From the NCBI GenBank assembly GCA_017519885.1, contig JAFWRO010000007.1:1-64000 (forward strand): 64,000 nt of DNA, read 5' to 3'. The position numbers were made by a program, and so were the translations under genes. The notes beneath the pieces are model-generated. The model was not told the DNA's origin and did no database searches. It was given only the letters and a program-made list of their open reading frames with translations. Source of the DNA: Liminaster sp017519885 (GTDB lineage: Bacteria; Bacteroidota; Bacteroidia; Bacteroidales; UBA3663). Each line of letters starts with the position of its first letter. Positions within the stretch are counted from its first letter, which is position 1. Of the stretch, positions 7,752 to 17,091 are shown one piece after another.

Positions 7752-7775
7752 GTTTGAATTAATCAGAATGTAACC

Positions 7776-9713
7776 ATGAACATCATAAACACAAGAAAAA
7801 AGGCAGAAAAGGAAACCGAGCCGCTGGCGACTCCCAAACCTATCACTCCCGAAGAGGAGGTGATGATACAGAAGGAGTTTGAAGGTCTGCTTGAAGACTA
7901 CAAGCATACGCGCAACGGCGACAAGTCGGAACTGCTCAAAAAGGCTTTCGACTTCGCGAAGAAAGCACACGGAAGCGACCGACGCCTTAATGGGGATCCA
8001 TATATCTGTCATCCTTTGGCTGTGGCTCGTATCGTTGCCCGCGAAATCGGCCTAGGTAGCACCAGCATCTCTGCCGCTTTGCTGCACGATGTGGTCAATC
8101 TGCAACATAGCACCTTCGAAGAAGTTGAGCACGAATTCGGTCCCTATATTGGTCGGCTCGTACGAGGTCTCACCCACATCTCGGGCAAGAATTTCCGTTT
8201 CCTGAACGAAGAGTCCGACGAAGACAACATGTCATTAATCGCCACTTCGGAAGAACAAGCTGAAAATTTCCGCAACCTTCTTCTCACCATTGCCGACGAC
8301 GTTCGTGTCATTCTGGTCAAGGTAGCCGACCGACTGCATAATATGCGCACATTGGAAGCGCTTCCGACAGAAAAACAGAAACGCGTAGCCACCGAAACAA
8401 TATCGCTCTATGCACCCATTGCCGATCGCCTGGGGCTCTACAACATCAAGAAGGAACTAGAGGACCTCGGCCTGAAATACAACCACCCTGAAGAATACCA
8501 GCGGCTCAAGAATCTGATGCACGAAGCCGAAGAGAACTACAAGTTGCTCTTCACCACCTTCGCAGCCCCTGTCAAATCGCTGCTCGACGACCTTGGTCTG
8601 AAATACACCTTCACCTACCGCATCAAGACGATATATTCCGTCTGGCGAAAGATGAAGAAAAAACACATCTCCTTCGATCAAATCTACGACCTGTATGCTG
8701 CCCGCATTGTCTTCACACCCTCCAGTCCTGAGAACGAAAAGACCGATTGCTGGCGCATCTACAACGTCCTGACCAGCATCTACAAGATACACCCTGACCG
8801 CATCCGCGACTGGATCTCCCATCCCAAGGAATCGGGTTATCAGGCACTGCAGGTGACCATCATGGGACCCGACAACAACTGGATCGAAGTACAGATTCGT
8901 TCAGAAAGAATGAATGAGAAGGCCGAGGAAGGCGATGCTGCCCATTGGAAGTACAAATCCGGCAAGATTTCGGATAATGATCTTGGCAAGTGGATGAAGG
9001 ACATCAAGGATATCCTCGACAATCCTGCGCCCAATGCTATGGACTTCCTTGCACAGATCAACCTCAACGTGCTTTCGAAGTCGATCTATGTCTTCACCAC
9101 AAAGGGAGAACTCACCCAATTGCCCAAGGAAGCCACAGCCCTCGACTTTGCCTTCACCATCCACACCGACATCGGCATCCACGCCGAAGCTGCCCGAATC
9201 GACCACGAACTGAAACCGCTCAACACAACGCTTGAAAATGGTCAGCAGGTCGAAATAATAACATCCGACAAGGAGATGGTAACCAAGGAGTGGTTCAATT
9301 GGGTGACCACGACAAAAGCCCGTGCCAAGATTCGCGGCTGGTTGAGGACCAATATGAAGATTGACCCAACCTCCCTCGAAACGCCCAAGAAGAAAGGCAT
9401 GTTCTCCAACCTTATCGGCATTGTCACCAAGAAAAAGAAGAAAAAGGTACAGCCGCCCAAGGAGGAATACATTCCTCGTTCAACTACCATCGAACTTTCC
9501 GGCATCGATGCACAGGGTCTGCTCAATACCATCACCCACGTCATCGGCGAAATATGTTCTTGCAACATCGTCAATATCCATATTGAAAGCAAGGATGGTC
9601 TCTTCAAGGGCTACATCACTTTCAATACGGGCGACACCAAGGTAGTGAACAAGATCTGTACCGAACTCAAGAAGGTGCACGGTATCGACAAGGCACACAT
9701 CAAAAACAAATAA
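7776..9713 (+). CDS. RelA/SpoT homologue with degenerate hydrolase motif
   Basis: A 645-residue long RSH enzyme of (p)ppGpp metabolism. HD hydrolase domain about 50-200, synthetase about 240-380 (YDLYAARIVF, PKESGYQALQVTI, VQIRSERMNEKAEEGDAAHWKYK), TGS about 420-490 and ACT about 560-645. In the hydrolase the usual HDxxED is HDVVNL (His104, Asp105, Asn108, Leu109), so the Glu-Asp pair that activates water is missing, while ADRLHNMRT is kept. TGS and ACT are separated by only a short Lys-rich linker, so the helical and zinc-finger regions seem absent and the protein is about 90 residues short. It is probably mainly a synthetase. It lies 24 nt after mltD. Confidence 0.9.
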   Translation: MNIINTRKKAEKETEPLATPKPITPEEEVMIQKEFEGLLEDYKHTRNGDKSELLKKAFDFAKKAHGSDRRLNGDPYICHPLAVARIVAREIGLGSTSISAALLHDVVNLQHSTFEEVEHEFGPYIGRLVRGLTHISGKNFRFLNEESDEDNMSLIATSEEQAENFRNLLLTIADDVRVILVKVADRLHNMRTLEALPTEKQKRVATETISLYAPIADRLGLYNIKKELEDLGLKYNHPEEYQRLKNLMHEAEENYKLLFTTFAAPVKSLLDDLGLKYTFTYRIKTIYSVWRKMKKKHISFDQIYDLYAARIVFTPSSPENEKTDCWRIYNVLTSIYKIHPDRIRDWISHPKESGYQALQVTIMGPDNNWIEVQIRSERMNEKAEEGDAAHWKYKSGKISDNDLGKWMKDIKDILDNPAPNAMDFLAQINLNVLSKSIYVFTTKGELTQLPKEATALDFAFTIHTDIGIHAEAARIDHELKPLNTTLENGQQVEIITSDKEMVTKEWFNWVTTTKARAKIRGWLRTNMKIDPTSLETPKKKGMFSNLIGIVTKKKKKKVQPPKEEYIPRSTTIELSGIDAQGLLNTITHVIGEICSCNIVNIHIESKDGLFKGYITFNTGDTKVVNKICTELKKVHGIDKAHIKNK

Positions 9714-9721
9714 CGCAGCCA

Positions 9722-10279
9722 ATGATCATAGCACAACAAAAGAGAAAAGAAAACATCGCCGAGTACCTATTATATATGTGGCAGGTTGAGGACTTGCTCC
9801 GTGCTTGCGACCTGGACGATGACCGCATCGACCAACTCCTCGTAAGCCGATTCAAGAGCATCGTCCCCGACGAGCAACTTCCTGCCATCCGCCAGTGGTA
9901 TCTCGAACTGCGTGATATGATGCTCAGCGAAGGCAAACGGCAAAGCGGGCACCTGCAGATCAATACAAACGTCCTTTCCGACATGACCGACTTGCACCTA
10001 CGCCTGCTAAAGGATGGGCACGATGCCATCTACACCTCTTGCTTCTACTCCACCCTCCCCTACATCGTGGAACTCCGTGGACGAGAAGGAGAAAACAAAC
10101 TAGGCGAACTCGAGACCTGCTTCACGGCTCTCTATGGGGTTATGATCCTCAATATGCAGAAGCGTGAAATCAGTGAGCAGACCAAGGTTGCCATGCAACA
10201 AATCAGCAAATTCATTGCCCTTCTCGCCGACAAGTACAATGCCTGGAAAAAAGGCGAGCTGAAATTCGACGAGGATTAA
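9722..10279 (+). CDS. DUF4924 family protein
   Basis: A 185-residue soluble, helix-rich protein starting MIIAQQKRKENIAEYLLYMWQVED, the recognisable N-terminal block of DUF4924 in Bacteroidales. Function unknown. It has no signal peptide. It begins 8 nt after the RSH gene and is therefore probably co-transcribed, which makes a link to the stringent response worth considering but unproven. The 17-nt gap to the next gene shows no promoter. Confidence 0.75.
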   Translation: MIIAQQKRKENIAEYLLYMWQVEDLLRACDLDDDRIDQLLVSRFKSIVPDEQLPAIRQWYLELRDMMLSEGKRQSGHLQINTNVLSDMTDLHLRLLKDGHDAIYTSCFYSTLPYIVELRGREGENKLGELETCFTALYGVMILNMQKREISEQTKVAMQQISKFIALLADKYNAWKKGELKFDED

Positions 10280-10295
10280 AAAACACTTCAATATT

Positions 10296-12347
10296 ATGAA
10301 ACGCTTATCTCTATTGACACTCTTTGCTGCCGCTCTCTGCAGCCCCGTCACAGCACAAGTTACACATACGTTCGACATCCAGACGGCCAAGCCTGGTGCA
10401 GTGATCCAGCCCACGATGTACGGCATCTTCTTCGAGGACATCAACTTCGGAGCCGATGGCGGCCTCTATGCCGAAATGGTCAAGAACCGCTCCTTCGAAT
10501 TTGAGAATCCATGGATGGGATGGAATACGACAGGCAATGTCGAAATTCGCGACGACGGTCCCTTCGACCGCAATCCACACTATGCCCGCCTCAATTTCTC
10601 AGGCCATCGCGTCAAGCATACAGCCATCGAGAACGAAGGTTTCTTTGGCATCTCGGTCAAGAAGGGTGAGACCTACAAGTTCTCGGTCTATGCCCGTGTG
10701 CCTGAGGAAGCTGGCAACAAGGCATATTTCGAGGTACAAATTTGCGACAAGGCTCTCGACCTCAACCAGCATAAACTTGCATCAGCCAAGATAACTGTCG
10801 AAGGCAACGAATGGGAAAAGTATGAAGTGGATCTCACTCCATTTGCCACCTGCGAGGATGGCGTGCTCCGCATTTTCCTGCGCAACAGCAAATTCCGCAA
10901 ACCGCAAAATGCAGTCGATGGCCCAAGCCTTGACCTTGAGCATGTGAGCCTCTTCCCCGCGAAGACATGGAAAGATCGTCCCGGTGGTATGCGTCAGGAT
11001 CTTGCCCAAGCGCTCTACGACCTGCATCCTGGCATCTTCCGCTTCCCAGGCGGTTGCATCGTCGAAGGTACCGATCTCGCCGATCGTTATCAATGGAAGC
11101 ATACGGTAGGCCCCGTTGAGAATCGTCCATTGAACCTTAACCGTTGGCAGTATGAGTTTGACTACCGTTTCTACCCCGATTATTATCAGTCCTACGGCCT
11201 CGGTTTCTTTGAATACTTCCAACTCAGCGAAGACTTTGGTGCCGAACCCCTTCCCGTACTCAACTGCGGCATGACCTGCCAATACGAGAACCCTATCGAG
11301 GGCGAAGCCACCTATCATGTCGCTGTCGAAGACTTGGATCCCTATATCCAGGATGCTGTCGATCTTGTTGAGTTTGCCAATGGCGACGTCACCACGACAT
11401 GGGGCAAACTACGAGCCGAGATGGGACATCCCGAGCCATTCAATCTCAAATTCCTTGCCATTGGCAACGAACAATGGGACTACAAGGACAACCCCGCCTA
11501 TACAAAGCGACTGGCACGTTTCATCGAAGTGCTTCGCAAGAAATGCCCAGGTATCAAGATCATCGGCACAACCGGTCCCAACTCTGAGGGATGGGACTTC
11601 GATCTGCTGCAACCCCGCATGAAGCAACTCGGCGTCGATCTATACGACGAGCACTTCTATCGCAACGAGGAGTGGTTCCTTTCGCATGGTTTGCGCTACG
11701 ATAGTTACGACCGTAAGGGACCAAAGGTCTTCGCGGGCGAATATGCCTGCCATGGAAAGGGCAAATATTCCGATGGCAAGGAAAAGAAGTGTAACCATTT
11801 TGAGACTTCGCTCTACGAAGCCGCCTTCCTCACAGGTGTTGAACGCAATGCCGACATCGTCCATATGGCCACCTACGCTCCACTCTTTGCCCACGTCAAG
11901 GGCTGGCAATGGCGTCCCGACCTTATCTGGTTCGACAACTTCCGTTCCTTCCGTTCCATCAGTTACTACGTTCAGCAGCTCTACAGTCATTACAAGGGTT
12001 CAAACGTACTGCCGCTCACGATGGCAGGCAAACCTGTGGCCGGACAAGAGGGACAAGACGGACTCTTCGCAAGCGCTGTGGTCGATGAGGTTGCTGGTTC
12101 TGTGATTGTAAAGGTTGCCAATGTATCCGACACTCCTGCATCCATCCACCTGAATCTACTCAATAAAAAGAAGGCTGCACAGTTCACCTCTGCCGAAGTC
12201 ATCACCCTGCATAGCGATAACCTTGATTCCGAGAACTCACTCGACAATCCCGAGGCCGTCGTTCCCGTCAAGACCGACCTCGATGCCAACTCGCGCGACA
12301 TCACCATCGGCCCCAAGACCTTCCAGGTTTACATCTTCAAGCGCTAA
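10296..12347 (+). CDS. Alpha-L-arabinofuranosidase, GH51
   Basis: A 683-residue secreted enzyme releasing arabinose from arabinan or arabinoxylan. Signal peptide at residues 1-21 (ending CSPVTAQ). A GH51-type start PTMYGIFFEDINFGADGGLYAEM is followed by a jelly-roll carbohydrate-binding region (about 60-225), the TIM barrel and a C-terminal beta domain. The acid/base is Glu392 in IGNEQW and the likely nucleophile Glu482 in AGEYACHG. It sits behind housekeeping genes rather than in a polysaccharide locus. Domain order matches the secreted GH51 of gut Bacteroidetes. Confidence 0.93.
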   Translation: MKRLSLLTLFAAALCSPVTAQVTHTFDIQTAKPGAVIQPTMYGIFFEDINFGADGGLYAEMVKNRSFEFENPWMGWNTTGNVEIRDDGPFDRNPHYARLNFSGHRVKHTAIENEGFFGISVKKGETYKFSVYARVPEEAGNKAYFEVQICDKALDLNQHKLASAKITVEGNEWEKYEVDLTPFATCEDGVLRIFLRNSKFRKPQNAVDGPSLDLEHVSLFPAKTWKDRPGGMRQDLAQALYDLHPGIFRFPGGCIVEGTDLADRYQWKHTVGPVENRPLNLNRWQYEFDYRFYPDYYQSYGLGFFEYFQLSEDFGAEPLPVLNCGMTCQYENPIEGEATYHVAVEDLDPYIQDAVDLVEFANGDVTTTWGKLRAEMGHPEPFNLKFLAIGNEQWDYKDNPAYTKRLARFIEVLRKKCPGIKIIGTTGPNSEGWDFDLLQPRMKQLGVDLYDEHFYRNEEWFLSHGLRYDSYDRKGPKVFAGEYACHGKGKYSDGKEKKCNHFETSLYEAAFLTGVERNADIVHMATYAPLFAHVKGWQWRPDLIWFDNFRSFRSISYYVQQLYSHYKGSNVLPLTMAGKPVAGQEGQDGLFASAVVDEVAGSVIVKVANVSDTPASIHLNLLNKKKAAQFTSAEVITLHSDNLDSENSLDNPEAVVPVKTDLDANSRDITIGPKTFQVYIFKR

Positions 12348-12364
12348 TTCGTGATAAAAAGTAA

Positions 12365-13480
12365 ATGCAAAGACTCATATTCTACGGCATCATCGTCGCA
12401 TTCGTGGTTCTGCTGTTCCTTCTGATTGACGTTGTCATCTATTGGACACTCAGAATCTTCCTGCCCAAGGTGACCGCCCACTTGGTCAACCGAGTCATCC
12501 TTTGTCTCATGTTCCTCATGGCAGGCATCGCCTTCGTTGTGGGACATTACATCACGCGCCACCAAATTGTGGTCAACGAGGTGCAGATTGTTTCGCCTCG
12601 TGTTCCCGAGGCATTCGACGGCTATCGCATTGCCCAGATTTCCGATCTGCATCTCGACTCATTTGGCAAGGATGAGGGGCGAGACTTTCTAAAAAAACTT
12701 GCAGAAAGCCTTGCGGCCACCCGTCCAGATGTTATCGTATTCACGGGTGACCTCGTCACACTGCGTTCTGCCGAAGCCATACCGTTCAAGCAAGCGCTCG
12801 CTGAAATTGCAAGCATCCAGCGACGCGATGGCAAAGGACTCGTCCCCGTATATAGCATTCTGGGCAATCACGATTATGCCGACTATGTGCGTGGTTTCGA
12901 CCAGCAGCGACGCAATACCGACATCGACAGCCTTATCCTGATTCAGGAAGAAGCAGGATGGCATATGCTCAAGAACAACAGTGTGTCGTTGAGCTGTCCG
13001 CTCAACGATTCCGTATCTCAATACATCGCGTTGATTGGTGTCGAGAATATCGGCGAACCTCCTTTCAGCACTTACGGTGATCTTGACCGTGCTATGACTC
13101 CCATCGGAGGCATCCATGCAGCCGACTCGCTCTTCTCCGTCCTCCTCACCCATAATCCCACGCATTGGCGCAAGGAAGTGCTTCCGCGCACCCACATCGA
13201 CCTATCATTGGCCGGTCACACGCACGCCACGCAGTTAAGGATTGGTTCATGGAGTCCCGCCAAGTGGAAATACGACGAATGGATGGGCCTCTACGATGCC
13301 AGCCATCGCTCCGACGCCCCCTCTCTCCCCTATCCCGAATATCAGGAAGGCAATCCCCAATACCTCTACGTCAACACCGGCATCGGCTGTGTCGGACCCC
13401 GTGTCCGCATCGGAGTTCCTCCCGAAATCTCGGTTTTGGTGCTAACCTCGGGTCCCATCGCCAATCGCCCTGTGGAATAA
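12365..13480 (+). CDS. Membrane-anchored metallophosphoesterase
   Basis: A 371-residue calcineurin-like phosphoesterase. Two N-terminal hydrophobic helices (about 5-27 and 45-65) precede the two-metal site: ISDLHLDSFG, FTGDLV, LGNHDYAD and AGHTHATQL, all with their metal ligands. The fold resembles YkuE/YaeI-type enzymes, which act on lipid-linked phosphates, but the substrate here is unknown. It follows GH51 by 17 nt. Its last 110 bp overlap the convergent M23 peptidase gene. Confidence 0.88.
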   Translation: MQRLIFYGIIVAFVVLLFLLIDVVIYWTLRIFLPKVTAHLVNRVILCLMFLMAGIAFVVGHYITRHQIVVNEVQIVSPRVPEAFDGYRIAQISDLHLDSFGKDEGRDFLKKLAESLAATRPDVIVFTGDLVTLRSAEAIPFKQALAEIASIQRRDGKGLVPVYSILGNHDYADYVRGFDQQRRNTDIDSLILIQEEAGWHMLKNNSVSLSCPLNDSVSQYIALIGVENIGEPPFSTYGDLDRAMTPIGGIHAADSLFSVLLTHNPTHWRKEVLPRTHIDLSLAGHTHATQLRIGSWSPAKWKYDEWMGLYDASHRSDAPSLPYPEYQEGNPQYLYVNTGIGCVGPRVRIGVPPEISVLVLTSGPIANRPVE

Positions 13481-13904
13481 TGGTGGCGATGCTGTAGTGC
13501 AGATGCGCAGGTTTGCCCTTCGCATTACCAGTATCTCCAACTTTTCCAATAATCGACTTGCGGGAAACGATGGCACCAGCGTGAGTATCAATTTCACTCA
13601 GATGAGCATAGTAATGCAGGCGCAGGCCGGAACTGAGCACAAGAATGCAGTTCCCGCCTGCGCCCTTGTTATGTGCTGTCGCCACCACGATGCCGCCAAT
13701 TGCTGGATGCACAGGTGTTCCTTTTTTCGCAAAGATGTCTATACCACGATGTTTGTGATCGCCCCACGGATGCCAGAACGACTTCGGATTATAACTCTCC
13801 TTGCCACATCCCTCCACCGGGTTCTGTATTTTCGTCGGCAAAAACATTCCGATTGCCAACATTCCTCCTACTACAATTAAAATTGTCCAAATTATCTTCT
13901 TCAT
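13371..13904 (-). CDS. M23 family metallopeptidase, C-terminus overlapping the convergent gene
   Basis: A 177-residue zinc endopeptidase of the lysostaphin type that cuts peptide cross-bridges of peptidoglycan. The start at MKKIIWTILIVVGG gives a membrane anchor/signal segment; a longer upstream reading overlaps the CHAP gene. Zinc ligands are seen in HRGIDIFA and in HLHYS, with the LRLHYYAHL block between. The last 36 codons are antisense to the metallophosphoesterase and end in a Cys/His/Arg-rich tail unlike the family. The natural C-terminus may have been lost by a deletion. Confidence 0.8.
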   Translation of the reverse strand: MKKIIWTILIVVGGMLAIGMFLPTKIQNPVEGCGKESYNPKSFWHPWGDHKHRGIDIFAKKGTPVHPAIGGIVVATAHNKGAGGNCILVLSSGLRLHYYAHLSEIDTHAGAIVSRKSIIGKVGDTGNAKGKPAHLHYSIATIIPQGDWRWDPRLAPKPRFREELRCGHGVRHSRCRC

Positions 13905-13929
13905 AGTTCTTATAGCATGTAAATAAAGA

Positions 13930-14379
13930 TCATTGCTTGTATCGATACACCCGATAGGGGACGCCCTTTCCATAAGGACTCATATCATTTTGCTTGTAGT
14001 CGCTTATCCATTGCTTACCATTATACATCGCAACGTGTCCCCACCATTGTGATATCTTCTTCCAATCTTTCCAAGTGGGACGTTCAAATACCACCACATC
14101 TCCTTTCTTCGCCTTGTAGCCTTTCTTCGGCACTTCTTCAAACTGCACCAACGGCATATAATATTTGTACCATTGAGCTGGCAAGATGATGGCAGGACAA
14201 CCTCCCGCTTGCAAAGCCCTCATCGTGTACCAAGCACACCAATGTTTTGGTTTGTCAAGCCCATGCTCCGTCAAATGAGTTGTCGCTTTCTCTGCATCGA
14301 AACTATAAGTCTGCATCCAAACAGCATAACCAACCAATAATATCAGTAGGCCAGCAAACACTTTCTTTCCTTTTGTCAT
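13930..14379 (-). CDS. Small CHAP/NlpC-P60-like cysteine hydrolase
   Basis: A 149-residue protein with an N-terminal hydrophobic anchor or signal (FAGLLILLVGYAVWM). A compact papain-like core follows: the nucleophile candidate is Cys in KHWCAWYTMRAL, the His lies in WWGHVAMYNGKQWISD, and KKGDVVVFERP lies between. This pattern fits a CHAP-type peptidoglycan amidase/endopeptidase; the exact family is uncertain. The M23 gene starts 25 nt downstream, so the two probably form one transcript attacking different bonds of the cell wall. The 368-bp gap upstream (14380-14747) contains only the promoter of the restriction operon and no other recognisable element. Confidence 0.65.
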   Translation of the reverse strand: MTKGKKVFAGLLILLVGYAVWMQTYSFDAEKATTHLTEHGLDKPKHWCAWYTMRALQAGGCPAIILPAQWYKYYMPLVQFEEVPKKGYKAKKGDVVVFERPTWKDWKKISQWWGHVAMYNGKQWISDYKQNDMSPYGKGVPYRVYRYKQ

Positions 14380-14643
14380 CTCTCTTTTGGGATAATAAGA
14401 TTAGTAATGTGATTTCAATAATATATGCAATAAATCGGCAAAAGGTAAACTCAGCCAAACAATTGTACGAATGTGTACCATAAATCTCGGTTTTAGCGTT
14501 ACGGCTATGGGCAGATAGCGTGCACAAAATAAATATCGTTAAGCAAGAAGGCTTATATATTTCTATAAAAAAACTAAAAACGACAGATTATAGCGGCAAC
14601 AATGATTGAAAAGGCTTATTTTCCTTTTTTTCTATCAAAAAAC

Positions 14644-14674
14644 TTGGTTGTTTAAGTTATTTTTCTTATATTTG
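14644..14674 (+). promoter_or_regulatory. Promoter of the restriction-modification operon
   Basis: TTG at 14644-14646, a 20-nt spacer and TATATTTG at 14667-14674. The leader to the endonuclease start is about 65 nt. No separate controller gene or C-box is seen. Confidence 0.7.
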
Positions 14675-14747
14675 CAGCGGGATTTTCTAAAGACAATCCA
14701 GATTGAGATAAAATGATGATAGAATAAGTAATACATATCGCCTGACA

Positions 14748-15413
14748 ATGAACCCTAAATATTTGACAAACCTAAAGGACGCAATCAAGAGCTTCTGGAC
14801 TACAAGAAGTTCTGTTGGTGTTCTACCAGGCAAGCAGCTTGATGAATTTCTGAAACTCATTAAGCAAGTTGCTATGGATGCAGGAGTCCCTGAGTCATGT
14901 ATTTTTACCAAGAACAACCACATACCAGGCTATTATCGTGCAAGCAAAGACTGGGATCTAATCATTGTCTCTCCCTCAAAAAACTTGATTGCAGCAATTG
15001 AATTGAAATCCCAAATTGGCTCATATGGGAACAACTTAAATAATCGCACAGAAGAATCTTTAGGATCTTCAGAAGACTTCTGGATAGCTTTTAGAGAGAA
15101 AGCATTTTCATGCAAACAATCTCCATGGTTGGGTTATCTTATGTTGGTGGGCAAAGATGAAGAATCTACACACAAGGTAAAAGTCTATGAACCTCATTTC
15201 TCGGTACGGCCCGAATTCAAGGAAGCCAGCTATCTTGACCGATATAGAATCTTGTGCCAAAGACTGATTCTTGAACACAAGTACAATGCTGTAGCGTTAA
15301 TCGCCACTTCAGGTCCGAATCATTACGAAAGCTTGGATCACAATATTTCTATCGAATCTTTTTTCGATAGTTTAAGAGGACATTTATTAGGTTGTGAAGA
15401 TGACTTCAAGTAA
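14748..15413 (+). CDS. Type II restriction endonuclease, PaeR7I/XhoI family
   Basis: A 221-residue endonuclease. The PD-(D/E)XK core reads KDWDLIIVSP, then AAIELKSQIGSYGNNLNNRTEE and a DFWIAFREKAF block, the signature of PaeR7I and XhoI, which cut CTCGAG. The same sequence specificity is therefore likely but not certain. CTCGAG does occur in this window (for example near 1948 and 35366), so the host DNA must be methylated if the enzyme is active. The methyltransferase gene overlaps its 3' end by about 14-20 bases, and A+T content is higher than in the flanking genes, suggesting transfer. Confidence 0.92.
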   Translation: MNPKYLTNLKDAIKSFWTTRSSVGVLPGKQLDEFLKLIKQVAMDAGVPESCIFTKNNHIPGYYRASKDWDLIIVSPSKNLIAAIELKSQIGSYGNNLNNRTEESLGSSEDFWIAFREKAFSCKQSPWLGYLMLVGKDEESTHKVKVYEPHFSVRPEFKEASYLDRYRILCQRLILEHKYNAVALIATSGPNHYESLDHNISIESFFDSLRGHLLGCEDDFK

Positions 15414-17001
15414 TTTCATATACGGAAAGCGCACAAGCGGAGGACAGCAAGGTGACGTGTTTACAAATCCCTACGTCGTAAAGTACATGCTGGACTTGGT
15501 CGGTTACAATCCTGACAAGGATTTATCGACCCTTTCCATCATGGAGCCATCCTGTGGTGAAGGCGAATTCCTTGTGGAAATCTTGCATCGTCTTCAGCTA
15601 TCAGCTGAGCTTTTTGGATTTGACTTGAACGAAGCTTATCACAAATGTGTCCATGCTTCGGATATCGATGCCGACAAGATTGAAAAGTGTCTGAATCGGC
15701 TCAATACTCTTTTTCCAACCATCATTCATCCCGAAGAGAATATCAAGGCTGAAGATTATCTACTGAACGACCAACCCTTAGTGGATATCGTGATTGGCAA
15801 TCCTCCTTACATCCGTTATGAACAAATACCCGCAGACAAGCTGCCGATCTACAAAAAGCGTTTTCCCACCTTCTATTATAGGGCTGATATGTACGTGCTT
15901 TTCTATGAGAAGTCACTTCGTCAGCTCAAACCTCATGGCCGTCATTGTTTCATTTGTTCCAATCGCTGGATGCGCAATAAATATGGTAACGTCCTACGTA
16001 AGATGATAGCGCAATCTTTTAGGATTGAAAAAATAATCAATATGGAAGGGGCAGATGCCTTTCAAGAAGATGTTTTGGCATATCCTGCCGTAACATTATT
16101 CTCCAACAACAAGCAAGGTGACAACTTTCTTTACTCTGAAATATCTTCGGTAAGCCAATTGAGGAATGCCGAAACATTTGTGCATCCTTGTCCCAATGAT
16201 GAGGATTGGAGCTGTATGTTTGCCAAGGATTCCTCACACGACCTATTTCCTCTCATCGAAGAACAAGGATTTAAGATTGGTATCGGTGTCGCAACAGGTG
16301 CCGATGGAATCTTCATTTCCCACGATCTAAGAGGAAAAATTGAAGACTCTCTACTCCTTCCAGCGATACATGGGCAAGACCTCCGAGCCAATCAAATGAA
16401 ATGGAATGGGCGGATGCTATTCAACCCCTACGACAAAAATGGAGAACTCATCGATCTTGACTCCTACCCTCTTTGCAAAGCATATCTGGAAAGCCATCGC
16501 AAAGCATTATCAAATCGGGCCAAGGCAAAGCAGAATCCAACCAAGTGGTATGGAACCATTGATAGAATCTACCCTACTCTCCAACATAAAGCCAAGATAC
16601 TTCTGCCCGATATTTCGGGCAATTCCTTCATATTTGTTGATGAGGGCAATTATTATCCGCTACACAATATATATTATATCATTGGTGGTACAACAAGACA
16701 ACTCTATCTGCTGGCAGCTATTCTGATGTCTGATTTTGCACGCGGTCAGCTTGCAAGCCTTACCAATCACATGAATGGAGGCTATCCTCGCTGGCAAAGT
16801 CAATATCTCAAGAAGTTGAGGATTCCTATTATTTCATCTATTCCCGAAGAACTTGCCGATAAGCTTCTGCTATCATATCAAACTCATAATATTTCTGAAA
16901 TCAATTATTATGTTTCTTTAATAATCGAGAATGGCAAGCAAGACTCGAAAGGAAGAATAAACAGAAAAAAACCTATGCAGTTGCAATTGTTTTTTGATTG
17001 A
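15400..17001 (+). CDS. Type II adenine-N6 DNA methyltransferase, M.PaeR7I-like
   Basis: A gamma-class N6-adenine methyltransferase of about 533 residues. It opens with FTNPYVVKYMLDLVGY and the AdoMet motif SIMEPSCGEGEFLVEIL, followed by DIVIGNPPYIRYEQ, the NPPY catalytic motif. The C-terminal half is the target-recognition part. ATG at 15400 is preferred over 15394 (ATG AAG ATG). Translation is probably coupled to the upstream endonuclease. Endonuclease before methyltransferase without a controller means timing on entry to a new host must rely on other means. Confidence 0.92.
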   Translation: MTSSNFIYGKRTSGGQQGDVFTNPYVVKYMLDLVGYNPDKDLSTLSIMEPSCGEGEFLVEILHRLQLSAELFGFDLNEAYHKCVHASDIDADKIEKCLNRLNTLFPTIIHPEENIKAEDYLLNDQPLVDIVIGNPPYIRYEQIPADKLPIYKKRFPTFYYRADMYVLFYEKSLRQLKPHGRHCFICSNRWMRNKYGNVLRKMIAQSFRIEKIINMEGADAFQEDVLAYPAVTLFSNNKQGDNFLYSEISSVSQLRNAETFVHPCPNDEDWSCMFAKDSSHDLFPLIEEQGFKIGIGVATGADGIFISHDLRGKIEDSLLLPAIHGQDLRANQMKWNGRMLFNPYDKNGELIDLDSYPLCKAYLESHRKALSNRAKAKQNPTKWYGTIDRIYPTLQHKAKILLPDISGNSFIFVDEGNYYPLHNIYYIIGGTTRQLYLLAAILMSDFARGQLASLTNHMNGGYPRWQSQYLKKLRIPIISSIPEELADKLLLSYQTHNISEINYYVSLIIENGKQDSKGRINRKKPMQLQLFFD

Positions 17002-17046
17002 AAGGTAGTATTTACCACCTCCTAAATAATTGAACTGGCATTGATG

Positions 17047-17091
17047 AAATTGATCCGAAACTCACATTATCGATGAGTCTCGGATCAATTT
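17047..17091 (+). terminator. Hairpin after the methyltransferase gene
   Basis: Arms 17047-17064 and 17074-17091 pair over 18 bp with one mismatch (AAATTGATCCGA and TCGGATCAATTT ends), with a 9-nt loop followed by a short T-rich stretch. It is the likely terminator of the restriction-modification operon. Confidence 0.7.
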
